A program made the translations under genes and the position numbers. The notes under the pieces were generated by a model, which had not been told where the DNA came from, did no database searches, and worked only from the letters and a program-made list of their open reading frames with translations. This document shows positions 1 to 9,509 of a stretch of 64,000 nt of DNA, one piece after another. Each line of letters opens with the position of its first letter. The first letter of the stretch is position 1. The DNA is from Synechococcus sp. MEDNS5 (GTDB lineage: Bacteria > Cyanobacteriota > Cyanobacteriia > PCC-6307 > Cyanobiaceae): positions 1,426,001 to 1,490,000 of the forward strand of contig NZ_CP047952.1 of assembly GCF_014279875.1 (NCBI RefSeq), written 5' to 3'.

Positions 1-2
1 TG

Positions 3-1400
3 TCAGGCCAGAACCTTCACCATACCCGGCACCTGCTCAGGCCAGCGCCGGTGCTGCAGTTGCAGCCACTGCACCCTGAGGTGATCAATACGCTCTCCAG
101 GCACCAATAAGGGAATCCCAGGGGGGTAGGGACAAATCATCTCCGCTGCGATCCGATCAGCACACTGATGCAATGGAAGCTCAAGACTGGGCCGATGGGC
201 GACAGACGAAGGAGATAACTCCGCAACCTGTACCGAATCAAGGGGAGGCGCCGCAACGGCAGCGAGGGATGGCCTGCCCTGCTCCTTGATGAAGAGCGGC
301 CAGAGATGCCGAAGCCGCGCTGCAAGCCCGCGATGCCTGGCAAACCCCAGGCAAAGGGTCAGGCAAAGGGGCTCCGGCAGCTCAGCAATCACCCCACGGT
401 TCATGAACCAGGTGTCCGCCTCCAAGCCACTCACCCCAACGGCGGCTGTATTCAAAATCAGCCGTAGGGGGTCATCGCTTTCATGCAGCGGCACGCCATG
501 GCGATCAAGACATTCATGCAGCCTGCGGGCTTGCTCCAGCCTTCGCTGCAGAATCCTGATCCATTGGGTTGAAAGCATCCAATCCAGGGTTGCTTCACAG
601 GACGCCAGCAACAGGGCACTGGGACTGCTGCTCTGCAGACGCTGGAGGGACAGACGCACCGATGTTGAGGAGATGCGCGTCGACCGCTGCCAGAGCACTG
701 CGGTCTGAGCCAGCCCAGGCGCTGATTTATGCAATGAATGCACCACAAGATCAGCCCCGGTGGTCAGGGAAGACGGGGGCAATCCCATCCCCGGGGCAAA
801 GGCGAGATGGCTGCCATGGGCTTCATCCACCAACACGGGCAATCCACGCGCATGCAGCCGGTCCACCAGAGGAGCGATCTCTGCGGCGTACCCGTGATAC
901 GTGGGATGAACCAGCACGGCTGCAGCGAGGCGACAGCAAAGATCGGGCAGGGCCTCGAGGGAGCGGCTCAGACCATCGGCCGTCATGGCCCCGGGGTGGC
1001 CCCGGTCCTCATCGAACGGAACCGGCAGGAACACCGGCAGCATTCCTCCTAGTTCACATGCGCCGATCAGGCTGCGGTGCGCATTGCGAGGCAGCAGAAC
1101 AGCCTCGCCAGGAGCGGCCATCGCCAACAGTGCTGCCTGCAGAAGACCTGTGGCCCCGTTCACACCAAACCAACAGCAATCCACACCCATGCGGGCAGCA
1201 AAGAGAGCCTGGCTCTCTGCGACAGCCCCATCGACGTCCAGAGGTCCTCCGATTTCCGGCAGTTCAGGCAGATCCCAGCAACCAGGCTGCCGATGCAACA
1301 AGTCTTTGAGCCGCGGAGGCAAGGCTTCACCCCGGCCATGCACGGGAAGATGCAGAGCGAATCGCGGATTTGAATCGAACAGGATCCTCAGCAGTGACAT
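3..1400 (-). CDS. Orn/Lys/Arg decarboxylase family PLP enzyme
   Basis: Fold-type I PLP enzyme of the Orn/Lys/Arg decarboxylase family, expected to decarboxylate a basic amino acid in the cytoplasm; the substrate cannot be read from sequence. The substrate-side motif FGVNGATGLLQAAL and the PLP-lysine segment HSLHKSAPGLAQT are both present, with VDEAHGSH giving the cofactor-binding aspartate. At 465 residues it matches the short cyanobacterial form without the N-terminal wing domain. The frame opens at 1490, but the ATG at 1400 is preferred because the upstream residues do not look like family sequence and reach into the divergent MFS gene. The stop lies at the window edge, so the next gene is not visible. 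Confidence 0.85.
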   Translation of the reverse strand: MSLLRILFDSNPRFALHLPVHGRGEALPPRLKDLLHRQPGCWDLPELPEIGGPLDVDGAVAESQALFAARMGVDCCWFGVNGATGLLQAALLAMAAPGEAVLLPRNAHRSLIGACELGGMLPVFLPVPFDEDRGHPGAMTADGLSRSLEALPDLCCRLAAAVLVHPTYHGYAAEIAPLVDRLHARGLPVLVDEAHGSHLAFAPGMGLPPSSLTTGADLVVHSLHKSAPGLAQTAVLWQRSTRISSTSVRLSLQRLQSSSPSALLLASCEATLDWMLSTQWIRILQRRLEQARRLHECLDRHGVPLHESDDPLRLILNTAAVGVSGLEADTWFMNRGVIAELPEPLCLTLCLGFARHRGLAARLRHLWPLFIKEQGRPSLAAVAAPPLDSVQVAELSPSSVAHRPSLELPLHQCADRIAAEMICPYPPGIPLLVPGERIDHLRVQWLQLQHRRWPEQVPGMVKVLA

Positions 1401-1481
1401 CAGCACAAAATCGAGAAGACCGCAGACACCCGCTCGAACTGCGGCTAGAAGCTGAATCGTGACATCAACCCTGTCCGCCCC

Positions 1482-2675
1482 ATGGCGCAATACCGGTACG
1501 CAAAGGCCTTAGCCGGAAGCTGTGCCATCGGCATCGGCCTGGGGGTAGTGCGATTTGACTTCGCGATCGTTGGGCGTCTGATGATCGAAAGCGGACTCTT
1601 CAGCGCGTCATCGATCGGAGAGCTCTCCTCGCTGAATCTGGCCGGATACATCCTCGGCTGCCTGCATCATTCCCAGTTGCGCATCCTGCGGGACCGTCGC
1701 GTCACTCTCTGGATCGCCCTGCTCACCGTCCCGATCTCACTTTTTGCAGAGGGGCTGAGTAGCACCCTGGCGATGCATGCCTTCTGGAGAATTCTGGCCG
1801 GCTGGGCTTCAGGGCATCTCATGAGCGGGATCCCCCACTTAGCGACCCTTGGCTGTGCAGATGGTCAGCGACGACGGGCGAGTGCGCTGGTGATGGCAGG
1901 AGCAGGGATCGGTGCACTGCTTGGAGCACTGAGTGTGGGCAGCCTGCCGATGGAAACGGTAGAACTTGCTTGGGTGGTGCTGGGAACGGTGGCTGCGTTC
2001 CTGGCGATTCCGGTGGGCTGGTTGCTGCTGGTCGGGTTCCGAGACGAAGTAAGGCACGATCCCGAGGCACCGTTGGCCCGGGGGGAAGACCCCAAGATCC
2101 CTTCATCGTCACTGCTGCCCCTGGCAGCGTTGACGCTGGGCTACCTGCTGCTCGGGGCGGGACAGACGCCAGTCGCGCTCTACGAACCCCTGCTTGTGAG
2201 TGAGCGCTTAGGGGCTTCACCCATGATGAGCAGCACATCGCTGGCCGTGTTTGGTGCTGGCTGCACAACTGGATCCTTGCTAGCGAGCACATTTCCGCGG
2301 CGCTGGCCCACCGTGGTGTTACTGCCGGTGGTGGCCTGCCTAGGTCTCTTGGGCAACATTCTGTTCCTGACTGGGAGCAACGCCTCTGTTCTGGCTGCAG
2401 CCACGTTCTGCGTGGGTGCCTGGATCTGGCTCACGGCCAGCCTCACCTTCGACCGTCTCAGTCAGCTGGTTGATCCCAGCGAACTAAGACCGACCTGGTC
2501 GTTGATCACCATGATTCTCGGGATCGGTTTCGCTCTTTTTGCCTTCACCACATCACCTCTCGTCTCCCATCACATCGACTCACTGATTTTGATCGGCGTC
2601 GTTGTTGTGGTTGTCCAGGTGATGGCTGAATTGGTCCAGTGGTTCGGCGATCGCGGGCTTGGGCGCCCTGTTTAA
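1482..2675 (+). CDS. MFS transporter, YbfB/YjiJ-like
   Basis: Predicted inner-membrane transporter of the major facilitator superfamily, 397 residues with about 12 hydrophobic segments. The N-terminus (GIGLGVVRFDFAIVGRLM) and the following GELSSLNLAGYILG segment resemble the YbfB/YjiJ subgroup, whose substrates are largely unknown. It is transcribed divergently from the decarboxylase-like gene about 80 bp away, which fits export or import of an amine or amino acid, but that is inference only. ATG start. The next gene follows after about 40 bp on the same strand. Confidence 0.8.
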   Translation: MAQYRYAKALAGSCAIGIGLGVVRFDFAIVGRLMIESGLFSASSIGELSSLNLAGYILGCLHHSQLRILRDRRVTLWIALLTVPISLFAEGLSSTLAMHAFWRILAGWASGHLMSGIPHLATLGCADGQRRRASALVMAGAGIGALLGALSVGSLPMETVELAWVVLGTVAAFLAIPVGWLLLVGFRDEVRHDPEAPLARGEDPKIPSSSLLPLAALTLGYLLLGAGQTPVALYEPLLVSERLGASPMMSSTSLAVFGAGCTTGSLLASTFPRRWPTVVLLPVVACLGLLGNILFLTGSNASVLAAATFCVGAWIWLTASLTFDRLSQLVDPSELRPTWSLITMILGIGFALFAFTTSPLVSHHIDSLILIGVVVVVVQVMAELVQWFGDRGLGRPV

Positions 2676-2716
2676 GCGAACTCTCTAAGATTTCATGAAG
2701 GTGTTGAGATCTGAGC

Positions 2717-4372
2717 GTGGAGTCTGTGCGGTACAACCCTGGCCGAGATGCCCGTTGGCTGCTGCTGCGCCCATGGATCTCCGTACCCCGTGTTTTCGAA
2801 ATTGTCTGGGCGTTATCCGGGCTGGTGCTGAGCTTGCTGATCCGTGGCAACAGCAGTGATCCCAAGGTTCAGAAAAATCTGGCGCGCATGCTCCTGCGCA
2901 CACTCACGAATCTTGGCCCTTGCTTCATCAAGGTGGGGCAGGCCCTGTCCACCCGCCCCGATTTGATTCGACGGGACTGGCTCGATGAACTCACGAAACT
3001 TCAGGACGACCTGCCTGCGTTCAGCCATGCAATAGCCCTGAAAACAATCGAAGCCGAGCTGGGGTCACCGGCCGATCAACTCTTTGAAGAGTTTCCCGAC
3101 TGTCCTGTTGCTGCCGCCAGCCTGGGCCAGGTGTACAAAGCCAGGGCTCATGGTCAGCACTGGGTTGCCGTCAAGGTGCAGCGCCCCAATCTGGTGTTCA
3201 TCCTCCGGCGCGACATGGTGCTGATCCGGAGCCTGGGCGTGCTTGCAGCCCCGTTCCTACCGCTGAACCTTGGCTTCGGCCTTGGAGAGATCATCGATGA
3301 ATTCGGCCGCAGCCTGTTTGAAGAAATTGATTACTTCTGCGAAGCCGACAATGCCGAGCGTTTCGCAACCTTGTTTGACGACAACCCTGCTGTCACGATC
3401 CCGACAGTGGAACGTTCGTTATCGAGCAGGCGAGTCCTGACCACCAGCTGGATTCATGGAACCAAACTTCGCGATCGACAGGAACTCAAATCCCAACGAC
3501 TGGATCCGACCGCTCTGATCCGAACCGGCGTGATCAGTGGCTTGCAACAACTCCTTGAATTCGGATATTTCCACGCCGACCCCCACCCAGGCAATCTGTT
3601 CGCACTCAGCGGCCGCAGCGGTGACCTCGGGCATGTGGCCTACGTCGATTTCGGCATGATGGATTCCATCAGCGACAGCGACCGTCTCACCCTGACTGGC
3701 GCCGTTGTGCACCTCATCAACCGTGACTTCGAGGCTGTCGCACGCGATTTTCAGGAGCTTGGTTTTCTCTCGAGTAACGCCGACCTTGCTCCGATCATTC
3801 CGGCGCTTGAGGATGTTTTGGGAGGAAGCCTCGGTGATTCTGTGGGGTCATTCAATTTCAAAGCGATCACTGATCGCTTTTCAGAATTGATGTACGACTA
3901 TCCCTTCCGAGTCCCAGCCCGTTTTGCCCTGATCATCCGGGCGGTAGTGAGCCAGGAGGGCTTGGCCCTGCGCCTCGACCCACAGTTCAAGATCATTGCC
4001 GTGGCCTATCCCTACGTGGCCAAGCGATTGCTTGCTGGCGACACCCGTGAAATGAGGGAGAAACTGATGGAAGTGATTTTCGACGGCGATGGCAGCTTGA
4101 GGCTTGAACGACTTGAAAGCCTTCTGGACGTTGTGGGTAAAGAGCCGACGCAAGTCGGAACAGAGTTGATTCCAGTGGCAGGGGCAGGCCTGAAGTTGCT
4201 GCTGGGACGCGATGGAGGCGACCTGCGCCGAAGGCTTCTGCTCACCCTGATCAAGGACGATCGACTGGACACAACAGATTTGAAAAATCTCACCGATCTC
4301 ATGCGCAGAACCTTTGGACCGGCCCGCCTCGCCCAAGGCATGCTCCAGAGTCTCAATCCGCTCGCGGCCTGA
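2717..4372 (+). CDS. ABC1/UbiB-family atypical protein kinase
   Basis: ABC1 (AarF/UbiB/ADCK) atypical kinase-like protein, 551 residues. The family-defining KxGQ signature is present as IKVGQALSTRPDLI (K72-Q75), the nucleotide-binding lysine lies in VAVKVQRPN, and the catalytic-loop and metal segments appear as FHADPHPGN and VDFGMMD. Cyanobacterial and plastid members support prenyl-quinone and photosynthetic lipid metabolism; the exact role of this paralogue is not evident. GTG start at 2717, in a short gap after the MFS gene. Hydrophobic stretches near residues 30-42 and about 170-190 suggest membrane association. Confidence 0.88.
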   Translation: MESVRYNPGRDARWLLLRPWISVPRVFEIVWALSGLVLSLLIRGNSSDPKVQKNLARMLLRTLTNLGPCFIKVGQALSTRPDLIRRDWLDELTKLQDDLPAFSHAIALKTIEAELGSPADQLFEEFPDCPVAAASLGQVYKARAHGQHWVAVKVQRPNLVFILRRDMVLIRSLGVLAAPFLPLNLGFGLGEIIDEFGRSLFEEIDYFCEADNAERFATLFDDNPAVTIPTVERSLSSRRVLTTSWIHGTKLRDRQELKSQRLDPTALIRTGVISGLQQLLEFGYFHADPHPGNLFALSGRSGDLGHVAYVDFGMMDSISDSDRLTLTGAVVHLINRDFEAVARDFQELGFLSSNADLAPIIPALEDVLGGSLGDSVGSFNFKAITDRFSELMYDYPFRVPARFALIIRAVVSQEGLALRLDPQFKIIAVAYPYVAKRLLAGDTREMREKLMEVIFDGDGSLRLERLESLLDVVGKEPTQVGTELIPVAGAGLKLLLGRDGGDLRRRLLLTLIKDDRLDTTDLKNLTDLMRRTFGPARLAQGMLQSLNPLAA

Positions 4373-4444
4373 GCTTGCCTCAGACCCTCCGGGCCCAGGT
4401 TCCAGCGGTGATAATGCCAACTTGATTCAGACGTACGGCCTCTC

Positions 4445-4924
4445 ATGTCGATCGCACCAGACTTCGCACCGATCGATCTTGACCAAGCCGACCTTGATTT
4501 TCTTTCAGGAGCATTCGGTGATCTCAGCGCTGATGAGATTCTTCTGGAGTTCGCCCCGCTCCAGCAGCCTCCATACCTCGTTGCCGGCCTCGGGTTAGCC
4601 ATCGGTGTGCTCTGCGGGCTCACCTTCGCCAGGCTTGTTCAGAATCGTCTGGACGGCTGGAAAAATGACCGGTTGGCGATGCTCCCCTTGGGAAACGCTG
4701 AAACCAGTATCAGCTTTGCGGGAACACTGATCGGAATCAGCCTGTTCATCGGCGGATCACTGCAGGTGTTCGGCTTTGCATCCGGTGCGGCTTATCTGAT
4801 TGCCTTCTTGCTCTCGGTTCTTACCGGTGGTGCGCTCTGGGTGCAGCTGGAAAGCCTGATGACCCAGGTGGAAAGCGGGAATTTCAAAGCTGTCGACTTC
4901 GACAACTTCGACGAATTCTTCTGA
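4445..4924 (+). CDS. Conserved hypothetical membrane protein
   Basis: 159-residue protein not assigned to a named family. An acidic N-terminal region of about 38 residues is followed by three predicted membrane segments (about residues 41-61, 78-103 and 107-128) and a short acidic, phenylalanine-rich tail ending DFDNFDEFF. The layout suggests an integral thylakoid or plasma membrane protein with charged ends. It sits about 70 bp after the ABC1 kinase and converges with the sigma factor, 10 bp away. Good coding character and a plausible ATG; function unknown. Confidence 0.7.
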   Translation: MSIAPDFAPIDLDQADLDFLSGAFGDLSADEILLEFAPLQQPPYLVAGLGLAIGVLCGLTFARLVQNRLDGWKNDRLAMLPLGNAETSISFAGTLIGISLFIGGSLQVFGFASGAAYLIAFLLSVLTGGALWVQLESLMTQVESGNFKAVDFDNFDEFF

Positions 4925-4934
4925 TCGATAGTGT

Positions 4935-5903
4935 TCAGGCAGCCACGGTGTAGTCCTTGAGCTCAAGCGGATCCTGACGCAGCGATTCAAGGCCTTCACG
5001 CTCGAGTCGGCGGGTGCGATCGCGACTCATCTTGAGCGTTTTTGCAATACCAGTGAGGCTCATCGGCTCCTCGCCGTCCATCCCGTAACGCATCCGCAGC
5101 ACACGCTCCTGCAATTCCGGCAGCTGGCCCAGCAGATCACGCAGATCGCCCTTCAGGCACTCCCCTTCCACCTGCTCACTCGGCAGCTCGCCATCACCTG
5201 CCAGTAAATCCAGCAGCTCCGTGTCATCACCATCCCCAACCTTCATCTCCAGGCTCACCGGTTGACGGGCGCGGCACATCAGTTCCTTCACCTCATCCTC
5301 CGGCAGCTCCACAAATGCCGCCAGCTCCGTGACTGATGGCGTCCGGCCCAGGTCCTGGCTCAGTTCGCGCTGCCCCTTCTTCAGTTTGTTCAGCATCTCG
5401 GTGATGTGGATCGGCAGCCGGATCGTGCGGCTCTTCTCCGCAATCGCCCGTGTGATTCCCTGGCGAATCCACCAGTACGCATACGTACTGAACTTGTAGC
5501 CCCGCGTTGGGTCGAACTTCTCCACACCACGCACCAAACCGATCGTTCCCTCCTGGATCAGATCCAGCAGCTCCATGTTCCGCTTGGTGTATTTCTTGGC
5601 CACGCTCACCACCAAACGCAGATTCGCCGCCACCATCCGCTCTTTGGCGCGGCGGCCCGCCTGCAACTTGCGCTTCAGTTGCACAGCACTCAATCCAGCT
5701 GCCTTCGCCAGCTCGGCTGCAGGCACGGCTTCTCCACCACGCTTCTCCTGCAGCTCCGCTTCTGTCGCCTCCAGCTCCATCAGCTCCTGCACCTGACGGC
5801 CCAGGGTGATCTCCTGCTGATGGCTCAGCAACGGCACACGGCCGATGTCGCGCAGATAGGAACGCACCAGGTCTGCGTCTGGGAGCAGGGCCAAGGGCGC
5901 CAT
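4935..5903 (-). CDS. RNA polymerase sigma factor, sigma-70 group 2
   Basis: Sigma-70 family factor of 322 residues, too short for the primary sigma factor and without the non-conserved acidic insert, so a group 2 (alternative, non-essential type) sigma. Region 1.2 starts at [18 protein letters not shown], region 2 contains [19 protein letters not shown] and [19 protein letters not shown], region 3 includes [18 protein letters not shown], and region 4 ends with the helix-turn-helix [20 protein letters not shown]. It directs polymerase to promoters under particular stress or diel states. It is divergent from the response regulator, which shares its upstream region. Confidence 0.92.
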   Translation of the reverse strand: MAPLALLPDADLVRSYLRDIGRVPLLSHQQEITLGRQVQELMELEATEAELQEKRGGEAVPAAELAKAAGLSAVQLKRKLQAGRRAKERMVAANLRLVVSVAKKYTKRNMELLDLIQEGTIGLVRGVEKFDPTRGYKFSTYAYWWIRQGITRAIAEKSRTIRLPIHITEMLNKLKKGQRELSQDLGRTPSVTELAAFVELPEDEVKELMCRARQPVSLEMKVGDGDDTELLDLLAGDGELPSEQVEGECLKGDLRDLLGQLPELQERVLRMRYGMDGEEPMSLTGIAKTLKMSRDRTRRLEREGLESLRQDPLELKDYTVAA

Positions 5904-5925
5904 CAGTTACGAAACCAGAATGTTT

Positions 5926-5933
5926 CTTAACCT
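5926..5933 (+). promoter_or_regulatory. Possible Pho-box half-site (CTTAACCT)
   Basis: The intergenic space between the divergent sigma factor and the response regulator contains CTTAACCT, the half-site described for cyanobacterial Pho boxes (8-base direct repeats on an 11-base period). I see only one good copy; the neighbouring 8-mers on the expected spacing do not match. It may mark autoregulation of a PhoB-type regulator or be chance. Confidence 0.3.
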
Positions 5934-5983
5934 AACACCAAAGAACGTGGTTTCAAAGCCAAAAAGGCGGATCCGTGGCCAGA

Positions 5984-6736
5984 ATGGCTTCAACGAAATG
6001 TTTTCTCGTGGTTGCTTCCGCAACGAGCACAGTGGGCACTGCAAAACTGCTCGTTGTTGAAGACGATGATTCGATCAGAGAAACCGTGGAGGAAGCCCTT
6101 CGTGCTGAAGGCTTCGATGTGAAGTCATGCGGCAATGGGGCCGACGCCATGGCTCTCCTCAACGAACCAGACACCAAAGGTGTGGATCTGCTTGTGCTCG
6201 ACCTGATGCTTCCAGGCCTTGGCGGGCTCGATCTCTGCCGACAACTTCGCAAACTCAATAACCACACCCCCGTTTTGGTCATCAGTGCGCGGGACAGTGA
6301 AACCGACAGGGTGCTCGGCCTTGAAGTGGGCGCTGACGACTACCTTGTTAAGCCCTTCGGCCTGCGAGAACTGGTCGCACGCTGTCGGGCCTTGCTGCGG
6401 CGCTCCCAACAGATCGCATCCGTCCCGAATGAGGATCGCCAGGTTGTTCAGAGTGGCAATCTCTGTCTTTACGCCCAGGAGTGCCGCGTCACCCGCGACG
6501 GTGAGGACCTCACGCTTTCACCGAAGGAGTACAAAATCCTCGAACTGCTGATCCGCAATCCCAAGAGGGTCTGGAGCAGAGACCAGCTGCTGGAAAGAAT
6601 CTGGGGGATCGATTTTGTCGGAGACACCAAAACCGTTGATGTCCACATCCGCTGGTTGAGAGAAAAAATTGAGGAGGAGCCTTCCTCTCCTCAACACATC
6701 CGCACCGTTAGGGGATTCGGCTACCGCTTCGGCTAA
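5984..6736 (+). CDS. phoB: OmpR-family response regulator, PhoB/SphR-like
   Basis: Two-component response regulator with a receiver domain (KLLVVEDDDSIRE, phospho-acceptor Asp in LLVLDLMLPG, Lys in DDYLVKPFG) and a C-terminal winged-helix DNA-binding domain (LTLSPKEYKILELL and VDVHIRWLREKIEEEP). It is followed 5 bp downstream by a histidine kinase, so the two probably act together; the kinase layout and pairing match the phosphate-sensing PhoB-PhoR (SphR-SphS) system of cyanobacteria. The start is uncertain: the frame opens at GTG 5975, ATG 5984 is used here, and GTG 6032 would give an N-terminus closer to the usual few residues before the receiver. Homology to another OmpR regulator cannot be excluded. 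Confidence 0.75.
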   Translation: MASTKCFLVVASATSTVGTAKLLVVEDDDSIRETVEEALRAEGFDVKSCGNGADAMALLNEPDTKGVDLLVLDLMLPGLGGLDLCRQLRKLNNHTPVLVISARDSETDRVLGLEVGADDYLVKPFGLRELVARCRALLRRSQQIASVPNEDRQVVQSGNLCLYAQECRVTRDGEDLTLSPKEYKILELLIRNPKRVWSRDQLLERIWGIDFVGDTKTVDVHIRWLREKIEEEPSSPQHIRTVRGFGYRFG

Positions 6737-6741
6737 CCATC

Positions 6742-7893
6742 GTGAGCGCAGGAACTGGAGTTGTCCTCGGACTCATCATCGGAAGTGCTGGAGGTTGGCT
6801 TCTCGCCAGCAGACAACGAGGCTCAGCAGCGAGAGGCTCCAAAGCGCATCTGACGCCATCGGTGCTGTCAGGTCATGCGCTGACCACACCCCAATTGCTG
6901 GCCTGGATCGATGCGGCCACCCAGGGATGGTTGATCCTCACGCCTGATCTGACGATCGGATACATCAATTCCCGGGCTGAACGCTTACTGCAGTTCTCCA
7001 GCAATCTGCTGGTCCGCGGCCAGGCACTCGAGGAGGTGCTCTCAGTGCCTGAGCTGGAAGAGGCGATCATCAGTGTGCGCCATCAACAGCGACCGCAACG
7101 CTGCGAGTGGGAACAGCAGAGAATTCCGCTCGAAGCGATCGTGCTGCCGGGTTCGGATGAATGGCTGCTGGTCCTGCTTCAGAACAGGCAGTCCCTGGAA
7201 GCCCAGCAGCAGCAGCAGGAGCGATGGGTCAGCGACGTCGCCCACGAACTCAAAACCCCCCTGACGGCATTGATGCTGGTGAGTGACCGGCTCGAGGGAG
7301 CAGTCAGCGAAGACGATGGCGTTCTGGTGGAACGCCTGCAAAGAGAACTCCGCCGTTTGCAGTTAATGGTGGAAGATCTTCTGGAGCTTTCTCGCCTTGA
7401 GAACATCCTTCCTCGGGATCAAGTTGATTATTCGGCCCTGAATCTGGAGCATCTTGTTGAAGGAGCCTGGAACAGTATTCGTCCTCTGGCTGATCAAAGG
7501 GAAGTGTCTCTATCGATCAACACCGATGAGCCTGGGCTGCTTCTGGGCGATCAACGCCGACTGCATCGAGCCGTTCTCAATCTCCTCGACAACGCACTGC
7601 GTTACTCACCCGATCGCGGCTCCGTGGAAGTGGATATTGTTCCCAGCGGCGGATGGTGGTTGCTCTCTGTCAGAGATCACGGGCCAGGGCTGAGCGAAAG
7701 CGATCTCAGCAATATGTTTCAGCGTTTTTATCGGGGCGATCCCTCCAGGGCCCGATCCAACCGCAGTGGCAGTGGTCTCGGCCTGGCCATCGTTCAACAG
7801 ATCGCGGTGAACCATGGCGGCCGCGTCCAGGCCAGAAATCATCCTGACGGGGGGACATCCATGGAACTTCTGCTACCGAAAAGACAGGCATGA
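6742..7893 (+). CDS. phoR: Sensor histidine kinase, PhoR/SphS-like
   Basis: Membrane-anchored sensor kinase of 383 residues. One N-terminal hydrophobic segment (about 7-22) is followed by a PAS-like region (about 55-120), the dimerisation and phospho-acceptor H-box SDVAHELKTPLTAL with His168, and an ATP-binding domain with N-box (LLDNALRYS), G1 (VRDHGPGLSESD) and G2 (GSGLGLAIV). A single anchor plus PAS and no periplasmic loop is the PhoR/SphS arrangement. GTG start 5 bp after the regulator. Phosphate sensing is inferred from layout and partner. Confidence 0.77.
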   Translation: MSAGTGVVLGLIIGSAGGWLLASRQRGSAARGSKAHLTPSVLSGHALTTPQLLAWIDAATQGWLILTPDLTIGYINSRAERLLQFSSNLLVRGQALEEVLSVPELEEAIISVRHQQRPQRCEWEQQRIPLEAIVLPGSDEWLLVLLQNRQSLEAQQQQQERWVSDVAHELKTPLTALMLVSDRLEGAVSEDDGVLVERLQRELRRLQLMVEDLLELSRLENILPRDQVDYSALNLEHLVEGAWNSIRPLADQREVSLSINTDEPGLLLGDQRRLHRAVLNLLDNALRYSPDRGSVEVDIVPSGGWWLLSVRDHGPGLSESDLSNMFQRFYRGDPSRARSNRSGSGLGLAIVQQIAVNHGGRVQARNHPDGGTSMELLLPKRQA

Positions 7894-7906
7894 GCGGAGC
7901 GCAACG

Positions 7907-8638
7907 GTGACGCGCCAACGACTGCAGAAACTGATCGCTTCTGCAGGGGTCTGCTCCCGACGCAAGGCCGAGGATTTGTTGCGACAACATCGGGTCCGAG
8001 TGAATGGGCAGCTGGCAACCATCGGAGACCAGGCCGATCTGAACCTTGACACCATTGAGGTGGACGGCCGCCCGCTTCAGAAAGCCCCCCCAGCCCGGGT
8101 GCTTTTGTTGAACAAACCAGCGGGAGTGATCAGCAGCTGCCGGGACCCACAGGGACGTCGAACAGTCCTCGAGCTCGTGCCAGCGGATCTGAGAGAGGGC
8201 CTTCATCCCGTAGGCCGGCTGGATGCAGAAAGCCGAGGCGCCCTGCTTCTGAGCAACCAGGGGGAGCTCACGTTGAAACTGACCCATCCCCGGTACAACC
8301 ACCACAAGACCTACCGGGTCACGGTGGCTGGCTTGCCCGATGCCGAGCAGCTCAATCAATGGAGACGCGGAGTCGTTCTCGACGGGACGGTCACGCGCCC
8401 TGCCGAGGTGAAACTTTTGAAAGGGACTCCCCAAACCAGTGTGCTGAAGGTCATCCTGCGGGAAGGACGCAACCGCCAGATCCGCAGAATCGCGCTCGCT
8501 CTGGGCCATCGCGTCCTCGATCTCCAGCGCATCGCCATCGGTGATCTCACCCTCGGTTCGATGCGGGAAGGCTGCTGGAGAGAACTTTCCAGGCAAGAAT
8601 GGTCAGGTTTGATCAGCACCGAGGCCGATCGGTCATAA
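7907..8638 (+). CDS. RsuA/RluB-family rRNA pseudouridine synthase
   Basis: Pseudouridine synthase acting on ribosomal RNA. An N-terminal S4 RNA-binding domain (LQKLIASAGVCSRRKAEDLL) precedes the catalytic domain with the motif GRLDAESRGALLL, whose aspartate is the nucleophile, and the closing motif EGRNRQIRRI. The S4 domain and short length point to the RluB/RsuA group rather than RluA. The frame is open from 7814, inside the kinase gene, but the GTG at 7907, 13 bp after the kinase stop, starts just before the S4 domain and is preferred. Confidence 0.88.
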   Translation: MTRQRLQKLIASAGVCSRRKAEDLLRQHRVRVNGQLATIGDQADLNLDTIEVDGRPLQKAPPARVLLLNKPAGVISSCRDPQGRRTVLELVPADLREGLHPVGRLDAESRGALLLSNQGELTLKLTHPRYNHHKTYRVTVAGLPDAEQLNQWRRGVVLDGTVTRPAEVKLLKGTPQTSVLKVILREGRNRQIRRIALALGHRVLDLQRIAIGDLTLGSMREGCWRELSRQEWSGLISTEADRS

Positions 8639-8645
8639 CCCAGAT

Positions 8646-9509
8646 ATGGCTTTGATCAAACGCTTTCTCCCATGGCGACGCCGCCAATCCAGCAAGGACG
8701 CAATCGATCGTTCGAATGCGACCAGTCATGCAGACCCCGCTGAAGCCGCCGGGCAACTTTTGCGACAACAGCGCGAGCAACGTGGCCTGAGCTTGCGGGA
8801 CCTGTCCAGACAAGTGCGCATCACCACTCCTGTGCTGGAAGCGCTGGAGCGGAACTGGCCAGAGCGCCTGCCGGAGGCTGCCTATCTGGTGGCGATGTTG
8901 CATCGCTTGGAAGAGAGTCTCGAACTTGAGCCAGGCAGTCTCAGTGGAGCCCTGCCGGAACAGGCGCTTCAATTTCAGGGTTCTCCACAAACACGGCGCA
9001 CTCGCTTCACCGTTGGCAGCATCGACATCTTCACCACCTGGCAGGGGAGTGTTCTCTACGGGGTGGTGATCGTTGGATCGCTATTGGCCCTCAATCACCA
9101 ACAACGTCAGTTGGCCATCAACAACGCGATCACACTCACGCCCGTTCCCCTGGATCTCACGAGCGAGTCCGAGGCTTTACTGCAAGGGCTTCGCCCTCTC
9201 CAGGATCTGCGCAATGCGAGCCCTGCTGAGGCGATTCCCGATCTGTCGGCTCCCCAACCTCTACCGGGGGTCCTGGAAATCAAACTCAATCAGCCAAGCC
9301 GTGTTGATCTGAGCAGCAAAGGAGGGGATCGCACCAAGCTGCAAGGCGTGATCGGTACATTCACGCTCCAGCTCCTGCCGCCTGTGCAGATCACGATCCA
9401 GCCAGCTCCGCAAGCAGGATCCGTCCTCTGGGATGGTGCCGCTCAGAAGTCTGTGAAAGACAAACCTGGGCTCTACCGCCTGGACCAGACCTCGGCACGC
9501 AATCCATAG
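8646..9509 (+). CDS. RodZ-like helix-turn-helix membrane protein
   Basis: Predicted cell-shape or division protein of the RodZ type, 287 residues. A cytoplasmic Xre-like HTH domain (LLRQQREQRGLSLRDLSR, about residues 38-90) is followed by one membrane segment (about 134-152) and a C-terminal periplasmic region resembling DUF4115. This is the usual RodZ layout: HTH contacts MreB-type filaments, the tail faces the periplasm. It starts 7 bp after the pseudouridine synthase and overlaps the convergent malQ by 37 bp at its 3' end. Confidence 0.78.
   Translation: MALIKRFLPWRRRQSSKDAIDRSNATSHADPAEAAGQLLRQQREQRGLSLRDLSRQVRITTPVLEALERNWPERLPEAAYLVAMLHRLEESLELEPGSLSGALPEQALQFQGSPQTRRTRFTVGSIDIFTTWQGSVLYGVVIVGSLLALNHQQRQLAINNAITLTPVPLDLTSESEALLQGLRPLQDLRNASPAEAIPDLSAPQPLPGVLEIKLNQPSRVDLSSKGGDRTKLQGVIGTFTLQLLPPVQITIQPAPQAGSVLWDGAAQKSVKDKPGLYRLDQTSARNP

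Noticed and set aside
569-1309. A 246-codon plus-strand frame opposite the decarboxylase gene
   Set aside because: Overlaps a recognisable PLP enzyme; composition rich in Arg/Pro/Ser as expected of an antisense frame.
2648-2655. HIP1-like GCGATCGC octamers (also near 5016)
   Set aside because: Only a few scattered copies were seen, far from the density found in HIP1-rich freshwater cyanobacteria.
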